Source of the DNA: Burkholderia latens
GTDB taxonomy: Bacteria; Pseudomonadota; Gammaproteobacteria; Burkholderiales; Burkholderiaceae
DNA length: 64,000 bases
Reading direction: 5' to 3'
Assembly (NCBI RefSeq): GCF_001718795.1
Contig: NZ_CP013435.1
Span: 1,302,001-1,366,000 of the forward strand
In this document: positions 9,901 through 17,777 of the stretch, in pieces
Numbering within the stretch: position 1 is the first letter of the stretch
Layout of the letters: the number at the start of each line of letters is the position of its first letter
Made by a program: the position numbers and the translations under genes
The notes under the pieces: model-generated
The model's input: the letters and a program-made list of their open reading frames with translations, nothing else
Databases searched by the model: none
What the model was told of the DNA's origin: nothing

Positions 9901-10310
9901 CGCCGAACCCGAATCTGCATCGCGCTCGCGACATGGCCGACCGGGCGCGATGAACGAACCCGACGCGCCGGATTTTTGCGCACGACACCGTCAAGCTCCG
10001 GACACTGTTCGGCGAACGCATCGCGAAATGCGTGCAGGGCTTCGCTCGCGTCGCGGTTGCGCGGGGCCGTGGAGCCGGAATCCGGTCGTGTGGCCCGGCT
10101 TGCTTGCGCGCAAGCGCCGGATCTTGTCAGCCGAAGCTGGCGGCGCCGCGACATGGCCGGGCAGGCAACCGACGTGCGCGCACCGGCGCCACGCACGACG
10201 ACGGGCCGCACGGTCGCAAGACCGTTTCGTCATACCGACCGATAACCGGACGCGCGGCGCATGCCGACCTACGATAAAAGCATCGTGTCCGTCGTCTGCG
10301 GAGCCCAACC
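9901..10310. other. Intergenic region ahead of the chromosomal SRAP gene
   Basis: A 410-base stretch without a gene I can support. Short open frames on both strands are Arg/Ala-rich with no recognisable motif. Unlike the prophage SRAP gene, there is no CTGT-N8-ACAG LexA box in front of 10311. A weak AT-richer patch (around 10271-10280) may hold the promoter. Confidence 0.35.
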
Positions 10311-11000
10311 GTGTGCACCCATTACCGCGCGCCCGATGAAGACCCCGGGATCAGCGAACTCAGGATCGGCATCGGCGACCTGTTTCGCCGCGAGCCGTGG
10401 GCGCCCGACGTGTATCCGGACTACGCGGCGCCCATTGCGCGCGCCGACGGCGACGGCCTCGCGGTCGTCAGTGCGGTGTTCGGCTTCTGGCCGAGATTCA
10501 TGCAGCCCGAGCGTATCGACGAGAACGGACGCAAACGCAGGAAGCTCGATACGATGAATGCGCGTGCGGAAACGGTCGGTTCGTCGCGGCTTTACGGCAA
10601 CGCGTGGCGCAACGGCCAGCGCTGCCTGATTCCGGTGCGCTGGATCGTCGAGCCGTGCTACGAGACGGGCCGCAACGTGTGGCACCGGATCGGCGCCGCC
10701 GGCTGGCAGCCATGCTGCGTCGCTGGCATCTGGCGGCGTTACGAGGCGGCCGACGGCCGCGAACACATCGGCATGGCGATGCTGACCGTCAATGCCGACG
10801 ATCATCCGGTGTTCGCGCGCATGCATCGGCCTGGCGACGAGAAGCGCGGCGTCGTGATGCTGCGCCGCGCCGACCACGACGAATGGCTGCACGCGCGCGA
10901 CAGCGAAGCCGCGCGCCGCATGCTGAACCTCCTTCCGGCAGCGGCTATGGTCGCCGAGCCCGAGCCTGCATCTGCATCTGCGCCACGCACCGGCGCCTGA
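10311..11000 (+). CDS. SOS response-associated peptidase (SRAP/YedK family), chromosomal copy
   Basis: A 229-residue SRAP protein. The start codon is GTG, settled by the family rule that Cys must be residue 2 (GTG-TGC at 10311-10316). The Asn of TMNARAET, the Glu of WIVEP and the His of ARMHRPGDE complete the active-site set of abasic-site crosslinking enzymes. It resembles the prophage copy 8 kb upstream along its whole length (shared MCT-YRAP-EDPG-SEL, FGFWPR, CVAGIWR, MAM-TVNAD-HPV, MHRPG-EKR), clearly a paralogue but far from identical. No LexA box was found, so it may be expressed constitutively. Confidence 0.9.
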   Translation: MCTHYRAPDEDPGISELRIGIGDLFRREPWAPDVYPDYAAPIARADGDGLAVVSAVFGFWPRFMQPERIDENGRKRRKLDTMNARAETVGSSRLYGNAWRNGQRCLIPVRWIVEPCYETGRNVWHRIGAAGWQPCCVAGIWRRYEAADGREHIGMAMLTVNADDHPVFARMHRPGDEKRGVVMLRRADHDEWLHARDSEAARRMLNLLPAAAMVAEPEPASASAPRTGA

Positions 11001-11078
11001 GCTTTCGCGTTGCTTTCGGCAAGCGGGCGGCAATTGCTTCGTTGCACGCATCCCGTTGGCGCGGCGATTGCGGCAATC

Positions 11079-11109
11079 GCCGGATATCGGGTAATCACCG
11101 ATATCCGGC
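11079..11109. repeat. 12-bp perfect inverted repeat downstream of SRAP
   Basis: GCCGGATATCGG (11079-11090) and CCGATATCCGGC (11098-11109) around a 7-base spacer. No T-run follows, so it is either a weak terminator for the SRAP gene or a regulator site for the permease gene 190 bases downstream. Confidence 0.6.
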
Positions 11110-11112
11110 GAG

Positions 11113-11124
11113 TTGTATATACAA
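11113..11124. promoter_or_regulatory. Palindrome resembling a GntR-family operator
   Basis: TTGTATATACAA is a perfect 12-base palindrome, close to the TTGTATACAA-type sites bound by FCD-class GntR regulators. It sits 177 bases before the NCS1 permease start in an AT-rich patch that could hold the promoter. No gntR gene lies in this window, so the regulator would act from elsewhere. Confidence 0.4.
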
Positions 11125-11300
11125 GATTATCCGCGGACAGTGCCGGCGCCCACCTGCCGGCGGCCCGCCCGCGTGCGCGCCATGCGTGACGCATGCCGGC
11201 GGTACGCGGCGCGCCGCCCGATGAATCGAGAAGGGCGACCTGGCACGTTTTCCGTCTCGTCCAGACCATTTGTGATCCTCAGTATCTTGGAGAGTTATCC

Positions 11301-12731
11301 GTGTCAACGAATCCCAGTGGAAAAGCCGGCGGTCTGATCGAAGTACGCTCGATCGATTTCATCCCCGACGCCGAACGCCACGGCGGCCTGCTGAGCCAGT
11401 TCACGCTGTGGCTGTCGGCGAACATGCAGATCACGGCCATCGTCACCGGCGCGCTGGCGGTCGTGCTGGGCGGCGACGTGTTCTGGTCGCTGGTTGCGCT
11501 GCTGCTCGGCCAGCTCGTCGGCGGCGCGGTGATGGCGCTGCACGGCGCGCAAGGGCCGCAGCTCGGATTGCCGCAGATGATCTCGAGCCGCGTGCAGTTC
11601 GGCGTTTATGGCGCGATGATCCCGATCGTGCTCGTGTGCCTGATGTACATCGGCTTCTCCGCGAGCGGGTCGGTGCTCGCCGGGCAGGCGGTCGCGCAGC
11701 TGCTGCATGTCGACGACGCGGCCGGCATCCTGCTGTTCGCCGCCGTGATCGTCGTGCTGACGGTGTTCGGCTATCGCGCGATCCACTTCGTTGGCCGGAT
11801 CGCGAGCGTGGTCGGCATCGTCGCCTTCGTCTACATGTTCGCGCAGCTGTTCGCGAACCACGACGTCGGCGCGCTGCTCGCGAACAAGCACTTCTCGCTC
11901 GCGAGCTTCCTGCTGTCGATGTCGCTGTCCGCGTCGTGGCAAATCGCGTTCGGTCCGTACGTCGCCGATTATTCGCGCTACCTGCCGCGCTCCACGTCGT
12001 CGGTGGCCACGTTTGTCGCGGTCGGCCTCGGCTCGGTGATCGGCGCGCAGGCGGCGATGGTGTTCGGCGTGTTCGCTGCCGCGCTGGCCGGCGGCCAGTT
12101 TGCGCACCATGAAGTGTCGTACATCGTGGGCCTCGGCTCGACGGGCGCCGTGGCCGCGCTGCTGTACTTCAGCATCGCGTTCGGCAAGGTGACGGTCACC
12201 ACGCTCAACGCATACGGCAGCTTCATGTCGATGGCGACGATCGTCAGCGGCTTTCGCGGCAAGCATGCGGTGTCGTCGACGAGCCGGCTCGTCTACATCT
12301 TGGGGATGATCTGCGTGTCGACGCTGATCGCGCTCGCCGGCCGCCATTCGTTCCTGAAGGAATTCACCGCGTTCATCCTGTTCCTGCTTGCGTTCTTCAC
12401 GCCGTGGAGCGCGATCAACCTGGTCGACTACTACTGCTTCACGCGTTCGCGCTACGACGTGCCGGCACTGTCGGATCCGGACGGCCGCTATGGCCGCTGG
12501 AACGTGATGGCGATCACGATCTACGTGGTCGGCATCCTGGTGCAGTTGCCGTTCATGTCGACGCACATCTACACCGGGCCGCTCGTCGACGCGCTCGGCG
12601 GCACCGACATCTCGTGGATCCTCGGCCTCGCAGTGCCGGCCGTGCTGTATTACATCGGCGCGCGCGCGTCGCGGCGCAGCATCCCGGAACGCCTGATCCT
12701 GCCGCTCGAACGCGGCGAGGTTCAGCACTGA
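11301..12731 (+). CDS. NCS1 family nucleobase/allantoin-type permease
   Basis: A 476-residue membrane protein with about 12 hydrophobic segments and the N-terminal motif IDFIPDAERHG followed by FTLWLSANMQ, characteristic of the nucleobase:cation symporter-1 (NCS1) family (CodB, PucI, allantoin and hydantoin permeases). PYVADYSRYLP in the middle and FFTPWSAINLVDYY near helix 10 are also family marks. The start is GTG at 11301 with GGAGAG upstream; a longer frame from 11193 adds unrelated residues. The substrate cannot be fixed from sequence. The amidohydrolase of the carbamoylase family 2.6 kb downstream makes a ureide or pyrimidine plausible, but the two are separated by an opposite-strand regulator. 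Confidence 0.82.
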   Translation: MSTNPSGKAGGLIEVRSIDFIPDAERHGGLLSQFTLWLSANMQITAIVTGALAVVLGGDVFWSLVALLLGQLVGGAVMALHGAQGPQLGLPQMISSRVQFGVYGAMIPIVLVCLMYIGFSASGSVLAGQAVAQLLHVDDAAGILLFAAVIVVLTVFGYRAIHFVGRIASVVGIVAFVYMFAQLFANHDVGALLANKHFSLASFLLSMSLSASWQIAFGPYVADYSRYLPRSTSSVATFVAVGLGSVIGAQAAMVFGVFAAALAGGQFAHHEVSYIVGLGSTGAVAALLYFSIAFGKVTVTTLNAYGSFMSMATIVSGFRGKHAVSSTSRLVYILGMICVSTLIALAGRHSFLKEFTAFILFLLAFFTPWSAINLVDYYCFTRSRYDVPALSDPDGRYGRWNVMAITIYVVGILVQLPFMSTHIYTGPLVDALGGTDISWILGLAVPAVLYYIGARASRRSIPERLILPLERGEVQH

Positions 12732-12822
12732 CGCAAATGTCTGACGGCGCCCGGCCGTTCAGGCGGCCCAGGCTTTCTGCGCGCCGCGGCTGCGTGGCGG
12801 CGCGCAGTCGCGATGCGCGCGC

Positions 12823-13779
12823 TCACATCCCGAGCCGCTCGGCGAGCGAGTGCCGCTGCATGCAGCGCTCCATCGCGTCGAGGAACGCCTGCTCGGCTGC
12901 GTTCATCTTGCGGTCGCGATGCCACAGCAGGAACACGTCGACGTCGACGAGGCCTTCGTCGGGCGGCAGCCGCCACAGCCGCTGCTGCGCGATGTCGTCG
13001 CGCACGATGTGTTCGGGCAGGCAGCCGATGCCATAACCGGCGAAGATCAGCCGACGCACCTCGTCGAGGCTCGGAGACGACGCGACGATCCGGCCGGTGA
13101 AACCCTTCTGGTCGCGGAACACGGTGAGCGGCGACAGGCTGTCGCCGATCTGGTCGCTCGTGAACGACACGAAGTTCTCCGCGAGCAGGTCGTCCATCCG
13201 CAATTGCGTCTGTCCGAACAACCGGTGATGGCGGCCGCAGTAGATCGCGTAGCGCTGGCGTAAAAAACAGCGCATCTGCAGCTTGTCGTGCGGCGTGCGG
13301 CACAGGCCGAGCCCGGCGGTGGCCGTCTTTTGCAGCAGCGACGACAGGATGTCGGACGAGCGCATCACTTCGATCTGCAGATCGATGCGCGGGTACGCGC
13401 GATGGAAGTCCGCGAGAAATTCGTCGTAGACGGGCGACTCGATGCGGCTGACCGTCAGCAGCCGTATCGAGCCGGTGAGGTCGGCCGTGCTGTCGTCCAG
13501 TTCGGTTTCGAGCCGCGACACGCCGCCGTAGATGTCGCTGGCGATCCGGTACACCGCTTCGCCCGCCGGCGTGGGCGCGAAGTGCGCACCGCGCCGCTCG
13601 ATCAGCTTGCGCTCGAGCGTGTCTTCCAGCCGGCGCAGCGCCTGGCTGACGGCCGGCTGCGTCACGTGCAGCCGCGCGGCCGCGCGGCTCACGCTGCGCT
13701 CCTGCACGATCACGAGATACGTGCGCAGCAGGTTCCAGTCGAGGCGGTCGTTCAGGAAAGGGGCGAGGTCGGCACGCAT
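12823..13779 (-). CDS. LysR-family transcriptional regulator
   Basis: A 318-residue LysR protein. The N-terminal winged helix-turn-helix lies at about residues 14-70 (LRTYLVIVQERSVSRAAARLHVTQPAVSQALRRLE), followed by a periplasmic-binding-protein-like effector domain. The ATG at 13779 has GGAG 7 bases upstream and fits better than the TTG at 13794. It is divergent from the MHS transporter operon, with a long inverted repeat (13810-13855) between them, so it most likely controls that operon and itself. The effector is unknown and should be a substrate of the operon. Confidence 0.88.
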   Translation of the reverse strand: MRADLAPFLNDRLDWNLLRTYLVIVQERSVSRAAARLHVTQPAVSQALRRLEDTLERKLIERRGAHFAPTPAGEAVYRIASDIYGGVSRLETELDDSTADLTGSIRLLTVSRIESPVYDEFLADFHRAYPRIDLQIEVMRSSDILSSLLQKTATAGLGLCRTPHDKLQMRCFLRQRYAIYCGRHHRLFGQTQLRMDDLLAENFVSFTSDQIGDSLSPLTVFRDQKGFTGRIVASSPSLDEVRRLIFAGYGIGCLPEHIVRDDIAQQRLWRLPPDEGLVDVDVFLLWHRDRKMNAAEQAFLDAMERCMQRHSLAERLGM

Positions 13780-13809
13780 CGGGTCTCCGGACAAAGCGTC
13801 GGGCGCGAC

Positions 13810-13855
13810 ATTAGTGAAATTTATACGCCGAATAATAACTTGAAATTTGACTAAT
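13810..13855. promoter_or_regulatory. Large inverted repeat, probable LysR operator
   Basis: ATTAGTGAAATTT (13810-13822) and AAATTTGACTAAT (13843-13855) are 13-base arms matching at 12 positions, 20 bases apart. The right arm runs into a second small palindrome, CTAATGATTAG (13851-13861). The site starts 30 bases upstream of the lysR start and ends 111 bases before the transporter start, and is strikingly AT-rich for this genome. Confidence 0.65.
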
Positions 13856-13966
13856 GATTAGCGGTCGCCGATAAAGGAGGGGCGCCGCACCGGGCGGCGC
13901 GAGGCCGCGACAGACGGCCGGCCACCACGATATTGCGCGTGCCGCCCGCACGCGCCAGGAGCGAGC

Positions 13967-15277
13967 ATGACCGAATCCCTTCCTTCCGCCCGCCAGCCCG
14001 CGCGTGCCGCGACGGCCGCGTTCATCGGCACGATGATCGAGTGGTACGACTTCTACATCTACGCGACCGCCGCCGCGCTCGTGTTCGGCGAGCTGTATTT
14101 TCCGTCGCACGACCGCTTCGTCAGCACGATGGCGTCGTTCGCGACGTTCGCGGTCGGCTTCTTCGCGCGGCCGCTCGGCGGCATCGTGTTCGGCCACCTG
14201 GGAGACCGCATCGGCCGCAAGAAGGCGCTGATGACGACGCTGATGATGATGGGTGTCGCGACCGTGTGCGTCGGGTTGCTGCCGGACTACTCGAAAGTCG
14301 GCATGCTGGCGCCGGTGCTGTTGATCCTGCTGCGCATCGTGCAGGGGATCGCAGTCGGCGGCGAATGGGGCGGCGCGGTGCTGATGGCAGGCGAACACGC
14401 GCCGCAGGGCCGTCGCACGTTCTTCGCGTCCTTCGCCCAACTCGGCAGTCCGGCCGGGCTGATCCTGTCGCTGGTCGCGTTCCGCGCGGTCACGTCGATG
14501 GACAAGGCGGACTTCCTCGCGTGGGGCTGGCGGCTGCCGTTTCTCGCGAGCTCGGTGCTGCTCGTCGTCGGCATCCTGATCCGGCTCGGCGTGAACGAGT
14601 CTCCGGAATTCGCGCGCGTGAAGGAAGCAAACCGTACCGTGAAGCTGCCGGTCGCCGAAGTGTTCCGCTCGGCGTCGGGCCTGGTGTTGCTCTGCATCGG
14701 CGCGAACACGATCGGGATCGCGGGCGTCTATTTCACGAATACGTTCATGATCGCGTACACGACCCAGTACGTCGGCGTGTCGCGCTCGCTGATTCTCGAC
14801 AGCCTGTTCGCGGTCGCGATCATCCAGTTCGTCGCACAGCCGATCGCCGCATGGATTGCCGAGCGCATCGGCGGTGCGCGCTTCCTGAAGATCGCCGCGC
14901 TGCTCGCGATGCTGTCGCCGTACCCGATGTTCATGCTCGTGCAGGGTGGCACATCCGCGTCGCTGGTCGCGGGCATCGCGCTCGCGGTCGTATGCATGGC
15001 CGGCTTCTATTCGGTGATCGCGGGCTTCGTCAGCGGCGTGTTCCCCGCTCACGTGCGCTATTCGGCGATCTCGCTCGCGTACCAGATCTGCGGCGCGCTC
15101 GCCGGCGGCCTGACACCGCTCGTCGGCACGTGGCTCGCGCATCGCTTCGCCGGACAGTGGTGGCCGCTTGCCGTGTTCTACACCGGCCTCGCCGGCTTGT
15201 CGCTGCTCTGCATCGTCGCGCTCGACGCGCGCCGCGCGGCCCGGCCGGCCGCCGCCGAAGCGCTCGGCTCGCATTGA
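13967..15277 (+). CDS. MFS transporter, metabolite:H+ symporter (MHS) family
   Basis: A 436-residue 12-helix transporter. The opening FIGTMIEWYDFYIYATAAALVF, the loop GHLGDRIGRKKAL after helix 2 and GGEWGGAVLM in helix 5 are the signature of the MHS family (ShiA, ProP, KgtP, CitA types), which take up organic acids or zwitterions with protons. It is the first gene of a three-gene unit with an M20 amidohydrolase (34 bases downstream) and an acetylpolyamine deacetylase, so it probably imports their substrate. The ATG at 13967 was chosen because it precedes the first helix by about 20 residues, as usual. Confidence 0.88.
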   Translation: MTESLPSARQPARAATAAFIGTMIEWYDFYIYATAAALVFGELYFPSHDRFVSTMASFATFAVGFFARPLGGIVFGHLGDRIGRKKALMTTLMMMGVATVCVGLLPDYSKVGMLAPVLLILLRIVQGIAVGGEWGGAVLMAGEHAPQGRRTFFASFAQLGSPAGLILSLVAFRAVTSMDKADFLAWGWRLPFLASSVLLVVGILIRLGVNESPEFARVKEANRTVKLPVAEVFRSASGLVLLCIGANTIGIAGVYFTNTFMIAYTTQYVGVSRSLILDSLFAVAIIQFVAQPIAAWIAERIGGARFLKIAALLAMLSPYPMFMLVQGGTSASLVAGIALAVVCMAGFYSVIAGFVSGVFPAHVRYSAISLAYQICGALAGGLTPLVGTWLAHRFAGQWWPLAVFYTGLAGLSLLCIVALDARRAARPAAAEALGSH

Positions 15278-15310
15278 GCCGCTGCTACGCATGAATCGAT
15301 CGGAGTTCGA

Positions 15311-16600
15311 ATGAAAGACCTGTTGGAAATCGACGGCGCCCGTTTGTGGCAGAGCCTGGCGGACATGGCGCGCATCGGCGCGACGGCGCGCGGCGGCGTG
15401 CGCCGGCTCGCGCTGACCGACGACGACCGGCGCGGGCGCGACCTGTTCGCGCGGTGGTGCCGCGACGCGGGCATGACGGTGAGCGTCGACGCAGTCGGCA
15501 ACCTGTTCGCACGGCGCGGGGGCGCCGATGCACACGCCGCTCCGGTGCTGATCGGTAGCCATCTCGACACGCAGCCGGAAGGCGGCCGTTTCGATGGCGT
15601 CTATGGCGTGCTCGCCGCGCTGGAGGTCGTGCGCACGCTGAACGATGCGGGCATCGCGACCGGCAAACCGATCGAGATCGTCTCGTGGACCAACGAGGAG
15701 GGCGCGCGTTTCGCGCCGGCGATGCTCGGCTCGGCAGTGTTCACCGGTGCGTTGCCGCTCGACGAAGCGCTCGCGAAGCGGGACGCCGACGGCATCGCGC
15801 TCGGCGCCGCGCTCGACGCATGCGGTTATCGCGGCGCGCGCGCGCCGGGCGGCGACGTCGACGCGTATTTCGAAGCCCATATCGAACAGGGTCCCGTGCT
15901 GGAGGCGAACGGCACGACGATCGGCATCGTCACGGGCGGGCAGGCGATCCGCTGGCTCGACGTGCGCGTGACGGGCGTGGCCGCGCATGCGGGCACGACG
16001 CCGATGCCATATCGGAAGGACGCGTATTTCGCGAGCGCGCAGATCGCACTCGAGCTCGAGCGGATCGTCGCCGGCCATACGCCGCGCGGGCTCGCGACGA
16101 TCGGGCAGGTCGGGATCCGCAACGCGTCGCGCAACACGATCGCCGGCGACGTGACGTTGACCGTCGACCTGCGTCATCACGACGATGCGCAAGTCGATGC
16201 AATGGAGCGCGAGCTGCGCGACGCGGCTGCGCGCATCGCCGCCGCGCGCGGCGTGCAGGTGTCGGTCGATACCTGCTGGCGCAGCCCCGCGACGCCGTTC
16301 GACGCCGCTTGCGTCGAACTCGTCGCGCAGGCTGCCGATGCATTCGGCTATACGAACGAGCGGATCGTCAGCGGCGCCGGCCATGACGCGATCCTGCTGG
16401 CGCGCCGCGTGCCGACCGCGATGGTGTTCATCCCGTGCGTCGGCGGGCTGTCGCACAACGAGGCAGAGGATGCGCTGCCCGACGACGTGACGCGCGGCAC
16501 GAACGTGCTGCTCCATGCGGTGCTTGCGCGTGCCGGCGTCACCGCGCGCACCCGCCACGCGACGGCTGCGGCTGCAGCGGCGCACGACGCTGACGCATGA
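15311..16600 (+). CDS. Zn-dependent M20 amidohydrolase, N-carbamoyl-amino acid hydrolase/allantoate amidohydrolase family
   Basis: A 429-residue protein of the hydantoinase/carbamoylase group of M20 peptidases. Metal ligands and active-site residues are visible in IGSHLDTQPEGGRFDGVYG (His and Asp), SWTNEEGARFAPAMLGS (Glu-Glu), EAHIEQGPVLE (His) and CVGGLSHNEAEDALPDD (His near the C-terminus). The middle RWLDVRVTGVAAHAGTTPMPYRKD belongs to the dimerisation domain. Family members remove a carbamoyl (or ureido) group from L-amino acids, beta-alanine or allantoate. The substrate here is open, but the deacetylase next door argues for an N-substituted amine or amino acid rather than allantoate. Confidence 0.85.
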   Translation: MKDLLEIDGARLWQSLADMARIGATARGGVRRLALTDDDRRGRDLFARWCRDAGMTVSVDAVGNLFARRGGADAHAAPVLIGSHLDTQPEGGRFDGVYGVLAALEVVRTLNDAGIATGKPIEIVSWTNEEGARFAPAMLGSAVFTGALPLDEALAKRDADGIALGAALDACGYRGARAPGGDVDAYFEAHIEQGPVLEANGTTIGIVTGGQAIRWLDVRVTGVAAHAGTTPMPYRKDAYFASAQIALELERIVAGHTPRGLATIGQVGIRNASRNTIAGDVTLTVDLRHHDDAQVDAMERELRDAAARIAAARGVQVSVDTCWRSPATPFDAACVELVAQAADAFGYTNERIVSGAGHDAILLARRVPTAMVFIPCVGGLSHNEAEDALPDDVTRGTNVLLHAVLARAGVTARTRHATAAAAAAHDADA

Positions 16601-16626
16601 CGCGATAAACCGACGAGAAACGAACG

Positions 16627-17649
16627 ATGAAGACCTATTTCCACCCCGAACAGTTGCTGCACCATCCGCGCACCTACCTGTCACGCGGCAAGATGCGCGA
16701 GCCGCAGGAAGTGCCCGAGCGCGCCGCGCGGCTGGTCGCGGCCGTGCGCGCGCTCGACTTCGACGTGCGCGAGCCGGCCGATCGCGGCATCGCACCGATC
16801 GCGGCCGTGCACGACATGAATTACCTGCGGTTTCTGGAGGAGGCGCACCGGGACTGGAAGCGGATGCCCGACGACTGGGGCGACGAAGTGATGTCGAACG
16901 TGTTCGTGCGCGATCCGAATCCGTTGCGCGGTGTGCTCGCGAAAGCCGCGCGTTATCTCGCTGACGGCAGTTGCCCGGTCGGTGCGAATACGTGGCGCGC
17001 TGCGTATTGGTCCGCGCAGAGCGCACTCGCGGCCGCGGCGGACGTCAACGACGGCGCGCGCGACGCCTATGCGTTGTGCCGGCCGCCCGGCCATCATGCG
17101 CGGCGCGATGCGGCCGGCGGCTTCTGCTATCTGAACAATGCGGCGATCGCCGCGCACGCGCTGCGCGGCCGCCATCGCCGCGTTGCGATCCTCGACACCG
17201 ACATGCATCACGGGCAGGGCGTGCAGGAAATCTTCTACGGCCGCGACGACGTACTCTACGTATCGATCCATGGCGATCCGACCAATTTCTATCCGGTCGT
17301 CGCCGGGTACGAAGAGGAGACCGGCGCCGGCGCCGGCGACGGCTACAACCTCAATCTGCCGATGCCGCACGGTGCGCCCGAATCGGCGTTCTTCGACCGG
17401 CTCGACGACGCGCTGCGTGCGCTCGCGCGGTTCCAGCCCGAAGCGCTCGTGCTTGCGCTCGGCTTCGACATCTACAAGGACGATCCGCAATCGCAGGTGG
17501 CCGTCACCACCGACGGATTCGGACGGCTCGGCGGCGCGATCGGCGCGCTTGGTTTGCCGACGGTGATCGTACAGGAGGGCGGGTACCACCTCGACAGCCT
17601 TGATGCGAACGCACGCGCGTTCTTCGGCGGATTTGCGGCCGCGCGCTGA
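16627..17649 (+). CDS. Acetylpolyamine amidohydrolase (class II histone deacetylase family)
   Basis: A 340-residue Zn-dependent deacetylase. The pattern RPPGHHARRDAAGGFCYLNNAAIAA is typical of bacterial acetylpolyamine deacetylases (APAH). Zn ligands are in LDTDMHHGQG (Asp and His) and in the ALGFDIYKDDP block (Asp), and the catalytic Tyr is in QEGGYHLDSL near the C-terminus. Family members remove acetyl groups from N-acetylputrescine, -cadaverine or -spermidine. It ends the operon, 26 bases behind the amidohydrolase. Together with the MHS transporter this suggests uptake and deblocking of acylated or carbamoylated amines. Confidence 0.88.
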   Translation: MKTYFHPEQLLHHPRTYLSRGKMREPQEVPERAARLVAAVRALDFDVREPADRGIAPIAAVHDMNYLRFLEEAHRDWKRMPDDWGDEVMSNVFVRDPNPLRGVLAKAARYLADGSCPVGANTWRAAYWSAQSALAAAADVNDGARDAYALCRPPGHHARRDAAGGFCYLNNAAIAAHALRGRHRRVAILDTDMHHGQGVQEIFYGRDDVLYVSIHGDPTNFYPVVAGYEEETGAGAGDGYNLNLPMPHGAPESAFFDRLDDALRALARFQPEALVLALGFDIYKDDPQSQVAVTTDGFGRLGGAIGALGLPTVIVQEGGYHLDSLDANARAFFGGFAAAR

Positions 17650-17700
17650 TACGCCGGTCGTCGGCACACCGGACGCACCGCAGGATTCGTCAACGAAATG

Positions 17701-17732
17701 GCCCCGCGTCGGCATTCCGACACGGGGCTGTT
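17701..17732. terminator. Terminator between convergent genes
   Basis: GCCCCGCGTCGG (17701-17712) pairs with CCGACACGGGGC (17717-17728) with one mismatch and a 4-base CATT loop, followed by TGTTT. It lies between the deacetylase (forward) and the MFS gene (reverse). Confidence 0.65.
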
Positions 17733-17777
17733 TCGATTGCGGTGCCGTGTATCGGCACCCTCCGGATGGTCGCGCGG

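Noticed and set aside
9897..10211. Reverse open frame in the gap before the chromosomal SRAP gene
   Set aside because: Arg-rich with no recognisable domain, ribosome site or conserved context; may be a remnant but cannot be supported.
13811..17026. A very long open frame on the reverse strand (over 1000 codons) across the MHS/amidohydrolase genes
   Set aside because: It is antisense to clear gene families, has Arg/His/Ala-rich composition and no motif; such frames are common in high-GC DNA.
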